Source: Tubulanus polymorphus (Eukaryota > Nemertea > Palaeonemertea > Tubulaniformes > Tubulanidae). From it: a DNA stretch of 64,000 nt. Below, piece by piece: positions 35,724-45,776 of the stretch. Each line of letters opens with the position of its first letter. Position 1 is the first letter of the stretch. Where the stretch lies: positions 1,922,001-1,986,000 of the forward strand of contig NC_134036.1 of assembly GCF_964204645.1 (NCBI RefSeq). Reading direction: 5' to 3'. Both the position numbers and the translations under genes were made by a program. Under the pieces are notes generated by a model. That model did no database searches. It was not told where the DNA came from and saw only the letters and a list, made by a program, of their open reading frames with translations.

Positions 35724-36652
35724 GCTTTTAGAGAGAGGGAGAGATTGATAGATAGAGGGGGGTTCAGCCTCAGTCGCTACAGGGCTCATTGTAAATTAGA
35801 GAGAGGGAGAGATAGATAGGGGGGGGGTTCAGCCTCAGTCGCTACCGGGCTCATTGTAAATTGGAGAGAGGGAGAGATAGATAGAGGGGGGGGGGGGTTC
35901 AGCCTCAGTCGCTACAGGGCTCATTGTAAATTAGAGAGAGGGAGAGATAGATAGGGGGGGGGGTTGAGCCTCAGTCGCTACAGGGCTCATTGTAAATTAG
36001 AGAGAGGGAGAGATAGATAGGGGGGGGTTGAGCCTCAGTCGCTACCGGGCTCATTGTAAATTGGAGAGAGGGAGAGATAGATAGAGGGGGGGGTTCAGCC
36101 TCAGTCGCTACAGGGCTCATTGTAAATTAGAGAGAGGGAGAGATAGATAGGGGGGGGGGGGGTTGAGCCTCAGTCGCTACAGGGCTCATTGTAAATTAGA
36201 GAGAGGGAGAGATAGATAGGGGGGGGGGGGTTGAGCCTCAGTCGCTACAGGGCTCATTGTAAATTAGAGAGAGGGAGAGAGATAGATAGAGGGGGGGGGG
36301 TTCAGCCTCAGTCGCTACAGGGCTCATTGTAAATTAGAGAGAGGGAGAGAGATAGATAGAGGGGGGGGGGGGTTCAGCCTCAGTCGCTACAGGGCTCATT
36401 GTAAATTAGAGAGAGGGAGAGAGATAGATAGAGGGGGGGGGTTCAGCCTCAGTCGCTACAGGGCTCATTGTAAATTAGAGAGAGGGAGAGAGATAGATAG
36501 AGGGGGGGGGGTTCAGCCTCAGTCGCTACAGGGCTCATTGTAAATTAGAGAGAGGGAGAGAGATAGATAGAGGGGGGGGGTTCAGCCTCAGTCGCTACAG
36601 GGTTCATTGTAAATTAGAGAGAGGGAGAGATAGATAGATAGAGGGGGAGCAG
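35724..36652 (+). repeat. About 66-72-bp array, 13 copies, each with a polypurine and G8-G13 run
   Basis: Units contain TTCAGCCTCAGTCGCTACAG, GGCTCATTGTAAATTAGAGA, a GAGAGATAGATAG stretch, then a run of 6-13 G. Each unit carries roughly 40 uninterrupted purines on the + strand. Unit length varies mainly with the G run. Two variants alternate locally (TTCAGCC/TTGAGCC, CTACAGG/CTACCGG). Confidence 0.95.
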
Positions 36653-36990
36653 ACAAGACAATTATTATCACATAGTCTGCTGGTTTCCTGTAAGTGTATT
36701 TCCTTGTTCTGAAGCTCTTTAAGTATCTTGTTCTCGTCTGGTGTGTCTTGTCATCTCGTCTGCGCCGTTGCCCACTCCTTGTCTGACACACAAATTCGCT
36801 ATCTCGCTGTATATATAGATATTAGATACTATTGATCGATTGTTACATATTCAAGTCACGCAATACCAGCTATATTTACCAGTAGTCATACACTTCTTAC
36901 TTTTACCACTCCTCCTGTTTTGCCCCTGACTTAAATTTTTGCTACACATATTTTCCTTTTCTTTCATCAATACACTCCCTGCTCTATTTT
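36653..36990. other. Intergenic, no gene seen
   Basis: The 67-codon minus frame here runs out of the preceding array and has no domain. Confidence 0.5.
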
Positions 36991-36994
36991 CTCA

Positions 36995-37500
36995 TCACCT
37001 CTTTCCCTCTCCCTCTCCAGCTCTCCCTCTCCGGCTCTCCCTCTCCCTCTCCGGCTCCTCTCCCTCTCCCTCCCTCTTCGGCTCTCCCTCTCCCTCTCCT
37101 GGCTCTCTCTCACCCTCTCCTGGCTGTCCCTCTCCGGCTCTCCCTCTCCCTCTCCTGACTCTCTCTCTCCCTCTCCTGGCTGTCCCTCTCCGGCTGTCCC
37201 TCTCCCTCTCCTGGCTCTCCCTCTCCGGCTCTCCCTCTCCCTCTCCCTCTCTCATCTCCCTCTCCCTCTCCCTCCTGGCTCTCCCTCCTCGGTATCCTTC
37301 ACTCACTCTGCCCAATTATTCTTCTTGTTATCTGCTGTTTGCATTCCATCTCCCCTCTCCTTCAATCTCTCTAATCTCTGTCCCTCTTACTCCCATCTCC
37401 TTTCTTTATCCCTCTTTCTCTGATATCTCTCACTTTCTCTTCTCCCCTCTCTCCCCTCTCCCCTCTCCCCTCTCTCCTCTCCCATCTCTTCTCTTGTTTA
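36995..37500. repeat. CT-rich minisatellite with CTCTCCTGGCTCTCCCTC units
   Basis: 36995-37300 is made of CTCCCTCTCC units with interspersed CTGGCT and CCGGCT; 37430-37490 is plain CTCTCCC. The 216-codon + frame across it (36939-37589), the longest in the window, is Ser/Pro/Leu low complexity and not a gene. The complementary unit GAGAGCCAGGAGAGGGAGAG fills 38545-38705, so the two tracts are an inverted pair. Confidence 0.9.
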
Positions 37501-38540
37501 TCATCTCCAGCTACAATCCAAAACTCTGGGGACAAACTTTCGCTCCTCGATTCACGATAAACAAATCGAATGACGAATTATGCAAATGAGTCGTGACGCA
37601 CGCCGTTGACGATGACGACGGATTATGCAAATGAGGCGGCCGGTCAGGCGATTACAGGGTTTTATGGGATAAAAGCCGTTTATCATACGAAAGTTACTCG
37701 GGTTTTAAAACCAAGTCATGTTTAAACTGTAGGTATATACCGCTTCGCATAGGGATCTATTTAGCAGGAGCATAATCCGATTTATAAGTTCATGGTTTGA
37801 TCTATTATTATTGGTGGGAGATTAAGAACTTTGAGATCCTCCGTAATGGATCGGTGAGAGATGACAATTTTTCATCGCCAACCGTCGATTGAGTATGCAT
37901 TTCAGGGATCATATCTCAGCCTATTCAAGTTTGGACCCGGTTAAACAGGAACAAACGACACAATTGGTTATGCGGACCATAAAAGAAGCCAAAGCCTGGT
38001 CTTAATTTAGTTGATCGGCAGATTGAACCAAGCTGCTTTTGGGCTTGTCCATGATAATGCTCTTAACTTTTGATAATGCGTGCAATCTTGTTCGTGGATA
38101 CCATACTTAAATCTATGCTTTCACCGTGCATCTTTTAATCATGGTCTTAACTTTGATACCTTAGCAATGTTTGACTTATAGTCTTAACTTTAAAACGGTT
38201 TGCAATTTTGTTCTTGGACCGGTCTTAAATTAAAACTCATGGTCTTAACTTAAATACTGCACGCAATCTTGATCTTTGACCGGACTGGAATCAAAATTTT
38301 GACCGCGCAATTTTGACTAATGGTTTCAACTAAAGTACCGAATGCTGTCTTGGACTTTAGCCATTTTCAAATCAAATCTTTGACTCATGGACTCTCTTAA
38401 CTTATATACTTCGTTCGGTCTTGGTTCCTTTTTGCTATAGCCTGCTTGGTTTGTGCATTCAACATATCTGCTGCACAAGTCAATATTGAGACTATGCGAA
38501 ATTGCCGCAGGCAGGCTTCTTCTTTTTCTGCGATACATTT
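37501..38540. repeat. Degenerate GGTCTTAACTT repeats, no gene
   Basis: From about 37980 to 38440, fragments such as CATGGTCTTAACTTTGATA and ACCGGTCTTAAATTAAAAC recur every 60-70 bp with heavy divergence. They are related to the 47-bp family at 30.26 kb. 37500-37980 has no repeat or gene that I can support. Confidence 0.5.
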
Positions 38541-38544
38541 AGAC

Positions 38545-38706
38545 AGGGAGAGAGAGAGGGAGAGGGAGAGGGAGAGGGAGAGCTAGGAGAGGGAGAGAGA
38601 GAGCCAGGAGAGGGAGAGCCAGGAGAGGGAGAGGGAGAGCCAGGAGAGGGAGAGCCAGGAGAGGGAGAGCCAGGAGAGGGAGAGCCAGGAGAGGGAGAGA
38701 GCAGTC
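38545..38706. repeat. GA-rich minisatellite with GAGAGCCAGGAGAGG units
   Basis: About 18-bp units of GAGAGCCAGGAGAGG, inverted relative to the CT tract at 37.0-37.3 kb. The Glu/Gly/Pro frame (38502-38747) is an artefact. Confidence 0.9.
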
Positions 38707-39220
38707 GAGATTGTGTCGCCTGCTCTCTTGATGAATCTTATGAATAACTTAATTTCGTCATTTCGTCGATAACTCTTGATCTCAATAACAAACGCGCCGT
38801 TACAGTATCAATCTTCCCCAGGATAAAGCACCACAGGCAAACATCCCGTGGGAAGCGAGTTTATAACAGGACACGTGACAATATATCGCGTCGCTCGCCT
38901 AATATTCACGGCGTATATACATATACCACGTGACTGGTGTAATTGAAAAAGTCGTCTGCGTAAATGTCCACGAGTAAAAATTCGATAATGAAAGTAAAAG
39001 TGTAAATATTTGAGGATCGGGTTCGAGTCCCTAATTTCCCGAGTGACGAACGCGCGCGCAAACTTTATACTGTTCTAATTTCCATATTTTCCTAAGAGTC
39101 CCCCGGATTGAATTTATTGAATATGAAATAATGAAATCTAGGATTCCAAAAGATGCTGGGAGTATTCCTAATCATACATATAGCCCCATATAGAAAATCT
39201 ATTGAAGCCCCATGTGACGT
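38707..39220. other. Intergenic with one orphan B-box-like site
   Basis: GGGTTCGAGTCCC near 39019 matches a pol III B box, without a tRNA fold. No gene. Confidence 0.4.
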
Positions 39221-39224
39221 TACT

Positions 39225-39310
39225 TTCAAATAATTTTCCCTCCCTCACAGCTATGGTAGCAGCACCCTAGTGGCGTTACCTTCTAATAACTTCCCACTTC
39301 TCTAACAGCA
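39225..39310 (+). repeat. Single copy of the 57-bp TCACAGCTATGG family
   Basis: One and a half units: TTTCAAATAATTTTCCCTCC, CTCACAGCTATGGTAGCAGC, ACCCTAGTGGCGTTACC. It matches the array at 26.88 kb, including a diverged CTCF-like segment (GCACCCTAGTGG). Confidence 0.7.
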
Positions 39311-40390
39311 AACCCGAGCTCGTTGTGACAAAAAAGGAAATACCTAACATAAACCACATTCTGGTTTGAACTAATCGCTAACTAAAGGACATTCTGGCTT
39401 AACATAGAAAACGGCTTCTTAAGCACAACAACCAATCATCTACAGCCCCTGAATTCATTAAACAATTTGTTTATCCGGTTTTGCTCCGACGCTTCTGTGA
39501 TTGATTTCGTCAGTTTTCTGAGAAGTCGTCTGCTCGATTCGTCTGCTGCTGCTGCTTCACGGCTCTCCGATTTTCTCTGGCACGATGCCAAGATCGAGAA
39601 TGTTAACCGTGCTCTCATCAATTCTCGCGGTGACATGTGAAATCTCGCGGGATGCTGGTGAATTATGCATGAGATACTGGAACGAGAGAGGCACGGACTA
39701 ACACTCTCGCAGATACGCGGCGGTTGCGACTGTAAAACTCAATTATGGCCGGGCAGAATATAAATGAGTATTTTATGCTGGACGGAGCCAAGAGGGGCTA
39801 CTCTTAAAGAGTAGATAGCTTTTTTAGAAATGGCTACTTCTGGAAAGTATCGAACACTATTAGATTAAGTGACCCAGGTGGTATTGAGATTGGCTTTTTG
39901 ATTTACGTTTATTTTCAAGAGTCCCTTGATCGTGTTTTAGGAAATTAACAGGAACATTAACCTCCCCTTGACAAACTCCCAGATTCGAGAGAAAATATAA
40001 GGAGCATTAACCGCCCCTTGACAAACCCCAGATTCGATTGCCTTTGTGAGATCGATGAAAATTCTCCTTTAAAAAAGCTATATTAGAAAGACTGAATTAC
40101 CATCAACCACTTTAGTCCAGAACGTTTTAGGACCACTTACCTTCCCTTGACATATCCCAGATGTAAAATTGCCTTTTTGAGATCGACGACAAAAGCACTT
40201 TGTTAAACGACTGAAATAGGACGAAATCACCACGAAACAAAAGCTATTTTCCACCGCGTTTCACTTGTAATTAAGCTTAATTAGGGTTTTAGATGCACCG
40301 ATGGAGCGGGAAGAGTGGTTTCGTTTCGCCGAGTTTTGTTTTATAGCGTCCGTTAAGCTGCCAGCGTCGGTTAACGTCAAATAATCGACC

Positions 40391-40439
<49 letters not shown>

Positions 40440-40600
40440 ATGCAGCATTAAACTGTTAAGTGGTCGTTCTCGTATTTTTTTACATCGACTCGTGGAGAGA
40501 TGATGGAAATTGCGTTCGGAGTAATTGATCCGAATTGAGTCTATCGCTGTAATTGAGGCTGAGCTGAGTCCGGTGCGGCATTAAAAAATGCCACACTCCG
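39311..40600. other. Intergenic with a CTG run at 40394-40440
   Basis: No gene. Bases 39955-40200 hold three diverged copies of a block with CCCCTTGACAAACYCCAGAT. A CTG run (about 12 triplets) continuing into ATG triplets lies at 40394-40441; a CTG/GCT run also lies at 39541-39556. Confidence 0.6.
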
Positions 40601-40604
40601 TTTT

Positions 40605-40905
40605 GAGACGTAGAGATATGGGGGAGGAGAGGAGAGAAGAGAGAAGGGAGTAGTGAGGGGATAGACGAAAGGAGAGTGGGGATTAAGTGGACAGGGATGC
40701 GAGGCAGATGGAGAGATGGGAGGAGATAGTTTGATCGAAGAGAGGAGGGAAGAAGAAAGAAGAGTTGGGATTGAGGGGTAGAGAGAGGAAAGGGAGATGG
40801 AGTTAGAGTGAGGGAGAGTCAGGAGAGAGAAAGGAGAGGGAGAGAGAGAAGCAGAGGAAGAGGATGTGATGGAGAGAAGGAGAAGAATGAGGAGGATTGA
40901 AGACA
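40605..40905. repeat. GA-rich low-complexity tract
   Basis: Imperfect GAGAGAAGGAGA polypurine over 300 bp. The 123-codon minus frame of Ser/Leu/Pro is an artefact. Confidence 0.85.
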
Positions 40906-41109
40906 GTTGCAATACAAAAAGATATGCTGAATTTTTGGCTTGACAAAGGTCGTAAAAGGGGGTGGCCGGGTTAGAGAGAGTTGGGCAGAGCGATAGCTTG
41001 TGGGATCGGGGACAGACAGCAAGATATTGAGAAATACTAAGATAAGGATCACGATTGATAGAACACTATATCCGTGTTGACGCGATGTAGAGAGAATCCC
41101 ACAATTTCT

Positions 41110-42272
41110 TTCTTATTCCTGATGATGACTATTAGGATAAAGACAAAACGTTGAATAAACTACACTAGCTCAAGGAATACAGTATTCCTGAAGATGACTA
41201 TTAGGATATAGTCGAAACGTCGAATAAACTACACTAGCTCAAGGAATACAGTATTCCTGAAGATGACTATTAGGATAAAGACAAAACGTTGAATAAACTA
41301 CACTAGCTCAAGGAATACAGTATTCCTGAAGATGACTATTAGGATATAGTCGAAACGTCGAATAAACTACACTAGCTCAAGGAATACAGTATTCCTGAAG
41401 ATGACTATTAGGATAAAGACAAAACGTTGAATAAACTACACTAGCTCAAGGAATACAGTATTCCTGAAGATGACTATTAGGATAAAGACAAAACGTTGAA
41501 TAAACTACACTAGCTCAAGGAATACAGTATTCCTAAAGATGACTATTAGGATAAAGACAATACGTTGAATAAACTACACTAGCTCAAGGAATACAGTATT
41601 CCTGAAGATGACTATTAGGATAAAGACAAAACGTTGAATAAACTACACTAGCTCAAGGAATACAGTATTCCTGAAGATGACTATTAGGATATAGTCGAAA
41701 CGTCGAATAAACTACACTAGCTCAAGGAATACAGTATTCCTGAAGATGACTATTAGGATAAAGACAAAACGTTGAATAAACTACACTAGCTCATGGAATA
41801 CAGTATTCCTGAAGATGACTATTAGGATAAAGACAAAACGTTGAATAAACTGCACTAGCTCAAGTAATACAGTATTCCTGAAGATGACTATTAGGATATA
41901 GTCGAAACGTCGAATAAACTACACTAGCTCAAGGAATACAGTATTCCTGAAGATGACTATTAGGATAAAGACAAAATGTTGAATAAACTACACTAGCTCA
42001 AGGAATACAGTATTCCTAAAGATGACTATTAGGATAAAGTCGAAACGTTGAATAAACTACACTAGCTCAAGGAATACAGTATTCCTGAAGATGACTATTA
42101 GGATAAAGACAAAATGTTGAATAAACTACACTAGCTCAAGGAATACAGTATTCCTAAAGATGACTATTAGGATAGAGTCGAAACGTTGAATAAACTACAC
42201 TAGCTCAAGGAATACAGTATTCCTGAAGATGACTTTTAGGATATAGTCAAAACGTTGAATAAACTACTATCT
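41110..42272 (+). repeat. 69-bp satellite, about 17 copies, plus orientation
   Basis: The same unit as at 32.06 kb but inverted relative to it. Two sub-types are interspersed. One reads GGATATAGTCGAAACGTCG, the other GGATAAAGACAAAACGTTG. In the first, TGACTAT and ATAGTCG can pair as a 7-bp stem between CTGAAGA and AAACG; in the second, this pairing is broken. Every unit has the near-palindrome AGGAATACAGTATTCCT. 40906-41109 has no gene. Confidence 0.95.
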
Positions 42273-43125
42273 CAAAGTTACATTTTCGGACTTTTTCCTT
42301 ATCAGTGTTGGATTCTCTCTACACTAAGATAAGGACATTGGGATGTAGGACAAACTTGAAATAGAGCACGGGAGAAAATGAGAGAGGGGGATACTGAGAG
42401 AATTTAAGAGAAGGCAGTCACGCAGTGGTTGAGGGGTAAAGATGTAGGCGAGAGAGATGGGCTGGAAGTAAGTTACGATGGTGGGACTTAAAAAAAAGAA
42501 AGAGGCTTGGGATAAGATGAGATAAGGCAGTATAATGGATATCGGAAAGTGAATTAGAGATGAGAAACTTTGCTGCTGGATGAGTCACACGACTAGTCAC
42601 TTGCCGCAGTAGGAAACACGATCCGAATTGCGCCCATTTTTCTTTCTTCGCTAGTTTTTAATTGCGTCTCTCTTTGACTGAATCAATAATAGAATGAAAA
42701 CCCCGACTCGAATTACACATACGCAACCCGCTACTGCTGCTGCTGCTGCTGCTTCAACACTACTTCTTAATTTTTTTCTTTGCTGATGTTTAAGTTTTTC
42801 ATGAGGCAGAGCTTTTATTCCAGAAGCTGCGCGCAATTGACTTTCCCTGCTTTGAGAGCATCTGATTTCATAGATCGGACTGCGAATATTATACTATAAT
42901 GAAAGTATAGCTTAAAATTTCTATTTGAGAGTAATTTTTACTCTTTCTAAAAGCTCAAATTCTCTCAAAAATATCAAAATACTCTTAAAATCTGAATAAT
43001 TCATAGTTCATTTTAATTTAAACGACTATTTCATGATGTGAAATAACTCTCTTTTTTAAGAAAACTACTGCAATTAGGTGTTTGGTTTCATCTGTAATTA
43101 TTTCCTACACAATTCAAAATTGTGC
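42273..43125. other. Intergenic with CTG run, no gene seen
   Basis: A GCT/CTG run lies at about 42733-42753. Otherwise short frames only. Confidence 0.55.
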
Positions 43126-43127
43126 TA

Positions 43128-43436
43128 AATAACCCAGTTGCACAGGGTTATGTGGGTTTGATTTAACTCCGAACCCAGTTCTACAGTTGTGTGGGTTTAA
43201 TCCGACTCTGAACCCAGTTCTACATTTGTGTGGGTTTAATTTAACTCTGGACCCAGTTCCACAGTTTCGTGGGTTTAATTTGGCCTAGGGTCCAGTTCCA
43301 CAGTTGTGTGGGTTTAATTTGACTCAGGGTCCAGTTCCACAGTTGTGTGGGTTAAATTTGACTCCGGCTCCAGTTATGTGGGCTTGATTTAACTCTGAAC
43401 CCAGATCCACAATTTGTTGTGTGGGTTTAATATTTT
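43128..43436. repeat. About 39-bp tandem repeat of CCAGTTCCACAGTTGTGTGG, 7-8 copies
   Basis: Units of AACCCAGTTCCACAGTTGTG, TGGGTTTAATTTGACTCTG. The first 18 bases equal the terminal inverted repeat of the MITE-like element at 50949-51056, so the array appears to be amplified element ends. Shorter arrays of the same unit lie at 56.75-56.91 kb (opposite orientation) and 60.19-60.27 kb. Confidence 0.85.
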
Positions 43437-43971
43437 CATCAGCTGCAGGCACTGTAGTGGTGAATATCGTCCACGGTTTTAGTAACGAATTCTCATCTTG
43501 CATCCGATGTATCACCATCCCGCCTCCAGCTTCCCTTTCATCCCGGTTATCACATATCGATAGTTACACGGCCCGTCGTCGTCGTAATTTCATTACTTCT
43601 CTAAATCCGTTTCCATAGTAACTGCATCCCGAAACATCTGCTGCAACGAGGACGACAGACAGAAAGAGCGAGATGACGATATATCGGATATATCGGAATT
43701 GTAGGATGGAAACTGATACGGTCGGATGGATCAGGATTCGCGGATGCTGCGGCTGCTGATGGCGATGGTTATTCACGGATGTTGAATGCTCAGAAAGCCA
43801 TTGAAGAAAGCTTTTTTTGTAAAAATTCTCGAGTTTCAAAATCGGGAAATACATTTTAGTTCCTCGATCCCTGAACTACACAACTGAACTCAGTTTTTTA
43901 GTGTGAACCTGGTTCCTTGTTCAAATGTTCGCTTGAATAAAAGGCTTTCTTGGTCAGTTTCATCTCGTCTG
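43437..43971. other. Intergenic, no gene seen
   Basis: Overlapping short frames on both strands. No repeat is supported. Confidence 0.5.
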
Positions 43972-44256
43972 GAGATTCTGTGCAGATGGTGCTGGGAAGG
44001 ATCAGGCGATCTTTGAAAATATTTCTGGCATTTCTGGACCTTGTTACACGTCGCTTTCTTCGAGGAAACGACGAGGGTATGGGATCAACTGGAGCTTTTC
44101 CATTTTCATTTTGATCCATCGCTAACAGTCTTGTAATAACCGATCCCATACCCTTGGCGTTTCCTCGAAGAAAGCGACGTGTAACAAGGTCCAGAAATGC
44201 CAGAAATATTTTCAAAGATCGCCTGATCCTTCCCAGCACCATCTGCACAGAATCTC
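43972..44256. repeat. 115-bp near-perfect inverted repeat with 55-bp loop
   Basis: The left arm 43972-44086 and the right arm 44142-44256 are reverse complements at 113 of 115 positions by direct comparison. The only mismatches are near the loop (GAAACGACGAGGG against GAAACGCCAAGGG). The loop is 44087-44141. An RNA copy from either strand would fold into a long hairpin, a possible source of small RNAs. The arm sequence matches nothing else in the window. No flanking target-site duplication is evident. The 116-codon minus frame through it is open but unrecognised. Confidence 0.93.
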
Positions 44257-44995
44257 ACGATTAGCAGATTTTCGTTGTTTCAGTAATTCCTTTACAAAAC
44301 CTTTATTGGCCGCAGTTGCCCAAAGGTTCACCCAGTCGTGTAGTGCGGCTGTCTCCACGGTGATCTACGTTGATCTACGGTCCTTTTGTACCCATCTGTG
44401 GTACAACAGACACTTAAGTTCTTGGTGAACCCAACAGAAATAAAGAGACAATTGATAACTGCACCAGCCCTAAATCAAACCTTCTAATTGTATAGTCAGG
44501 TTTGCTGAAATTGCGTGGATTTTGTGGCATTATGCAACGGCGGCTGCAATTGCTCACAACTTGGTTTTAGTAAACCAGTGGATAGTTGACATAGTGACGA
44601 TTAAAAGTTCATTGTTACTATGGTATTTATCCGCCGGTTATCTTTAACCAACTTTTGAACAACTTGTGCCCCTTGTCTAAGAATGGGACGTGAACATCCC
44701 TACCCCGATTGATGTCTTTGTAACCGCCCTCGCATTAATATGTACTAGACCGTCGTTTCGTCTGTTGTGAGTATCGTTTTTGAGATACCCCACCGGAACC
44801 AGTCTCATGGGGGATAATGCCACCGGAAGTTTGTACACGGTCGAACCGGAAGTCGACGACGGGAAACCATCAGTAACGGATTTGTTTGTTAAAGACTTGT
44901 TTCGGCTGCCTGGCAACAATTGATGAACGGAATGATCGTTCTTTATCAAATAACAATCTCTGAAGATTTTGAACGCCAGTAGTACTGTGGTTATC
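44257..44995. other. Intergenic, one dispersed repeat copy and an unassigned frame
   Basis: 44565-44680 contains an inverted copy of the unit arrayed at 51.70-51.98 kb (CCAGTGGATAGTTGACATAGTG, ATTAAAAGTTCATTGTTACT). A 118-codon minus frame (44677-45033) starts with a hydrophobic stretch (residues 5-23) but has no homology I recognise. It runs into the adjacent repeat, so I do not call it a gene. Confidence 0.4.
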
Positions 44996-44996
44996 G

Positions 44997-45195
44997 AGAA
45001 TCCGACAGGTGTCACTAGTGTACAGTAGGCCATAACTTATTGTGAGATTTCTCCTATTTAAATGACAACTCGGCAACGCTACTGTAAGGATCCGACAGGT
45101 GTCGCCGCTTGTGTGCAGTAAGGGTATAAACTACTGTTTCACGTGAGGATCCACCAGGTGTCGCTAGTGTGCAGTAAAGGTATAAACTACTGTGA
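44997..45195. repeat. About 61-bp repeat, 3 copies
   Basis: Three blocks with ATCCGACAGGTGTCGC (or a variant), TAGTGTGCAGTAAAGGTATA and AACTACTGTG; the first is diverged. Confidence 0.75.
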
Positions 45196-45689
45196 CCCGC
45201 CAGACAACAGCGGAAATGTTCAGTAATATTCGTATTCGTAGAAAACTTGTCGTCTGTCTGTGCTCCAATGTACTGATTGCACCTTGGACCAATTTACGAA
45301 TAATTTTCTACAATTTGTCTGACGAGGAGAGTGAGACAGAGAGACGTGTCAACGGAATAAAAGGTTCGTCTGTCTCTGGCTCCCAGGTCCCGCCTAAACG
45401 TGGTTGAATCTGATTGGTGCGTTTTCCTGTCGGCACGCCGGAGCCCGAGGGGCGCGTCTCACTTCACTGCGCCATCGCTCTCATCAGAGATCGCAAAAGA
45501 ATTCCATCTATTCGTTACCACGGCAACGACGTTCCGGGGCACTGGATAACAACGACGTAAATAACGCAATAAACGGCTTATATTCGATTGTCTATTCGTC
45601 TTCGGTATTTCTTCTTTTTTTGGATCTACCGCCATCCGTAAATACTTACTTCAGGGTTTATACCGAGTGAACCCCCTGCGACCGACATC

Positions 45690-45776
45690 AGTTATCAGAC
45701 ATTTCTAATTGAACATGAACCACAGTCATCAGACATTAGACATTTCATCAGCGCACTTTCAAACCCTGAGTGTTTA
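45690..45776 (-). repeat. Isolated, inverted copy of the 109-bp satellite
   Basis: CAGACATTTCTAATTGAACATG and TAGACATTTCATCAGCGCAC, then TTTCAAACCCTGAG are the reverse complement of successive parts of the 8.9-10.1 kb unit, with an internal deletion. 45196-45689 has no supported gene. Confidence 0.75.

Noticed and set aside
36939-37589. 216-codon + frame, the longest in the window
   Set aside because: Ser/Pro/Leu low complexity created by a CT-rich minisatellite; no ordinary sequence and no splice context.
40541-41052. 123- and 77-codon minus frames
   Set aside because: Translations of a GA-rich tract.
41110-42272. Regular short repeats considered as a CRISPR array
   Set aside because: Units are contiguous with no unique spacers, and the DNA is eukaryotic.
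44677-45033. 118-codon minus frame with a hydrophobic start
   Set aside because: Its beginning lies in a local repeat, no homology or splice support; kept unassigned.
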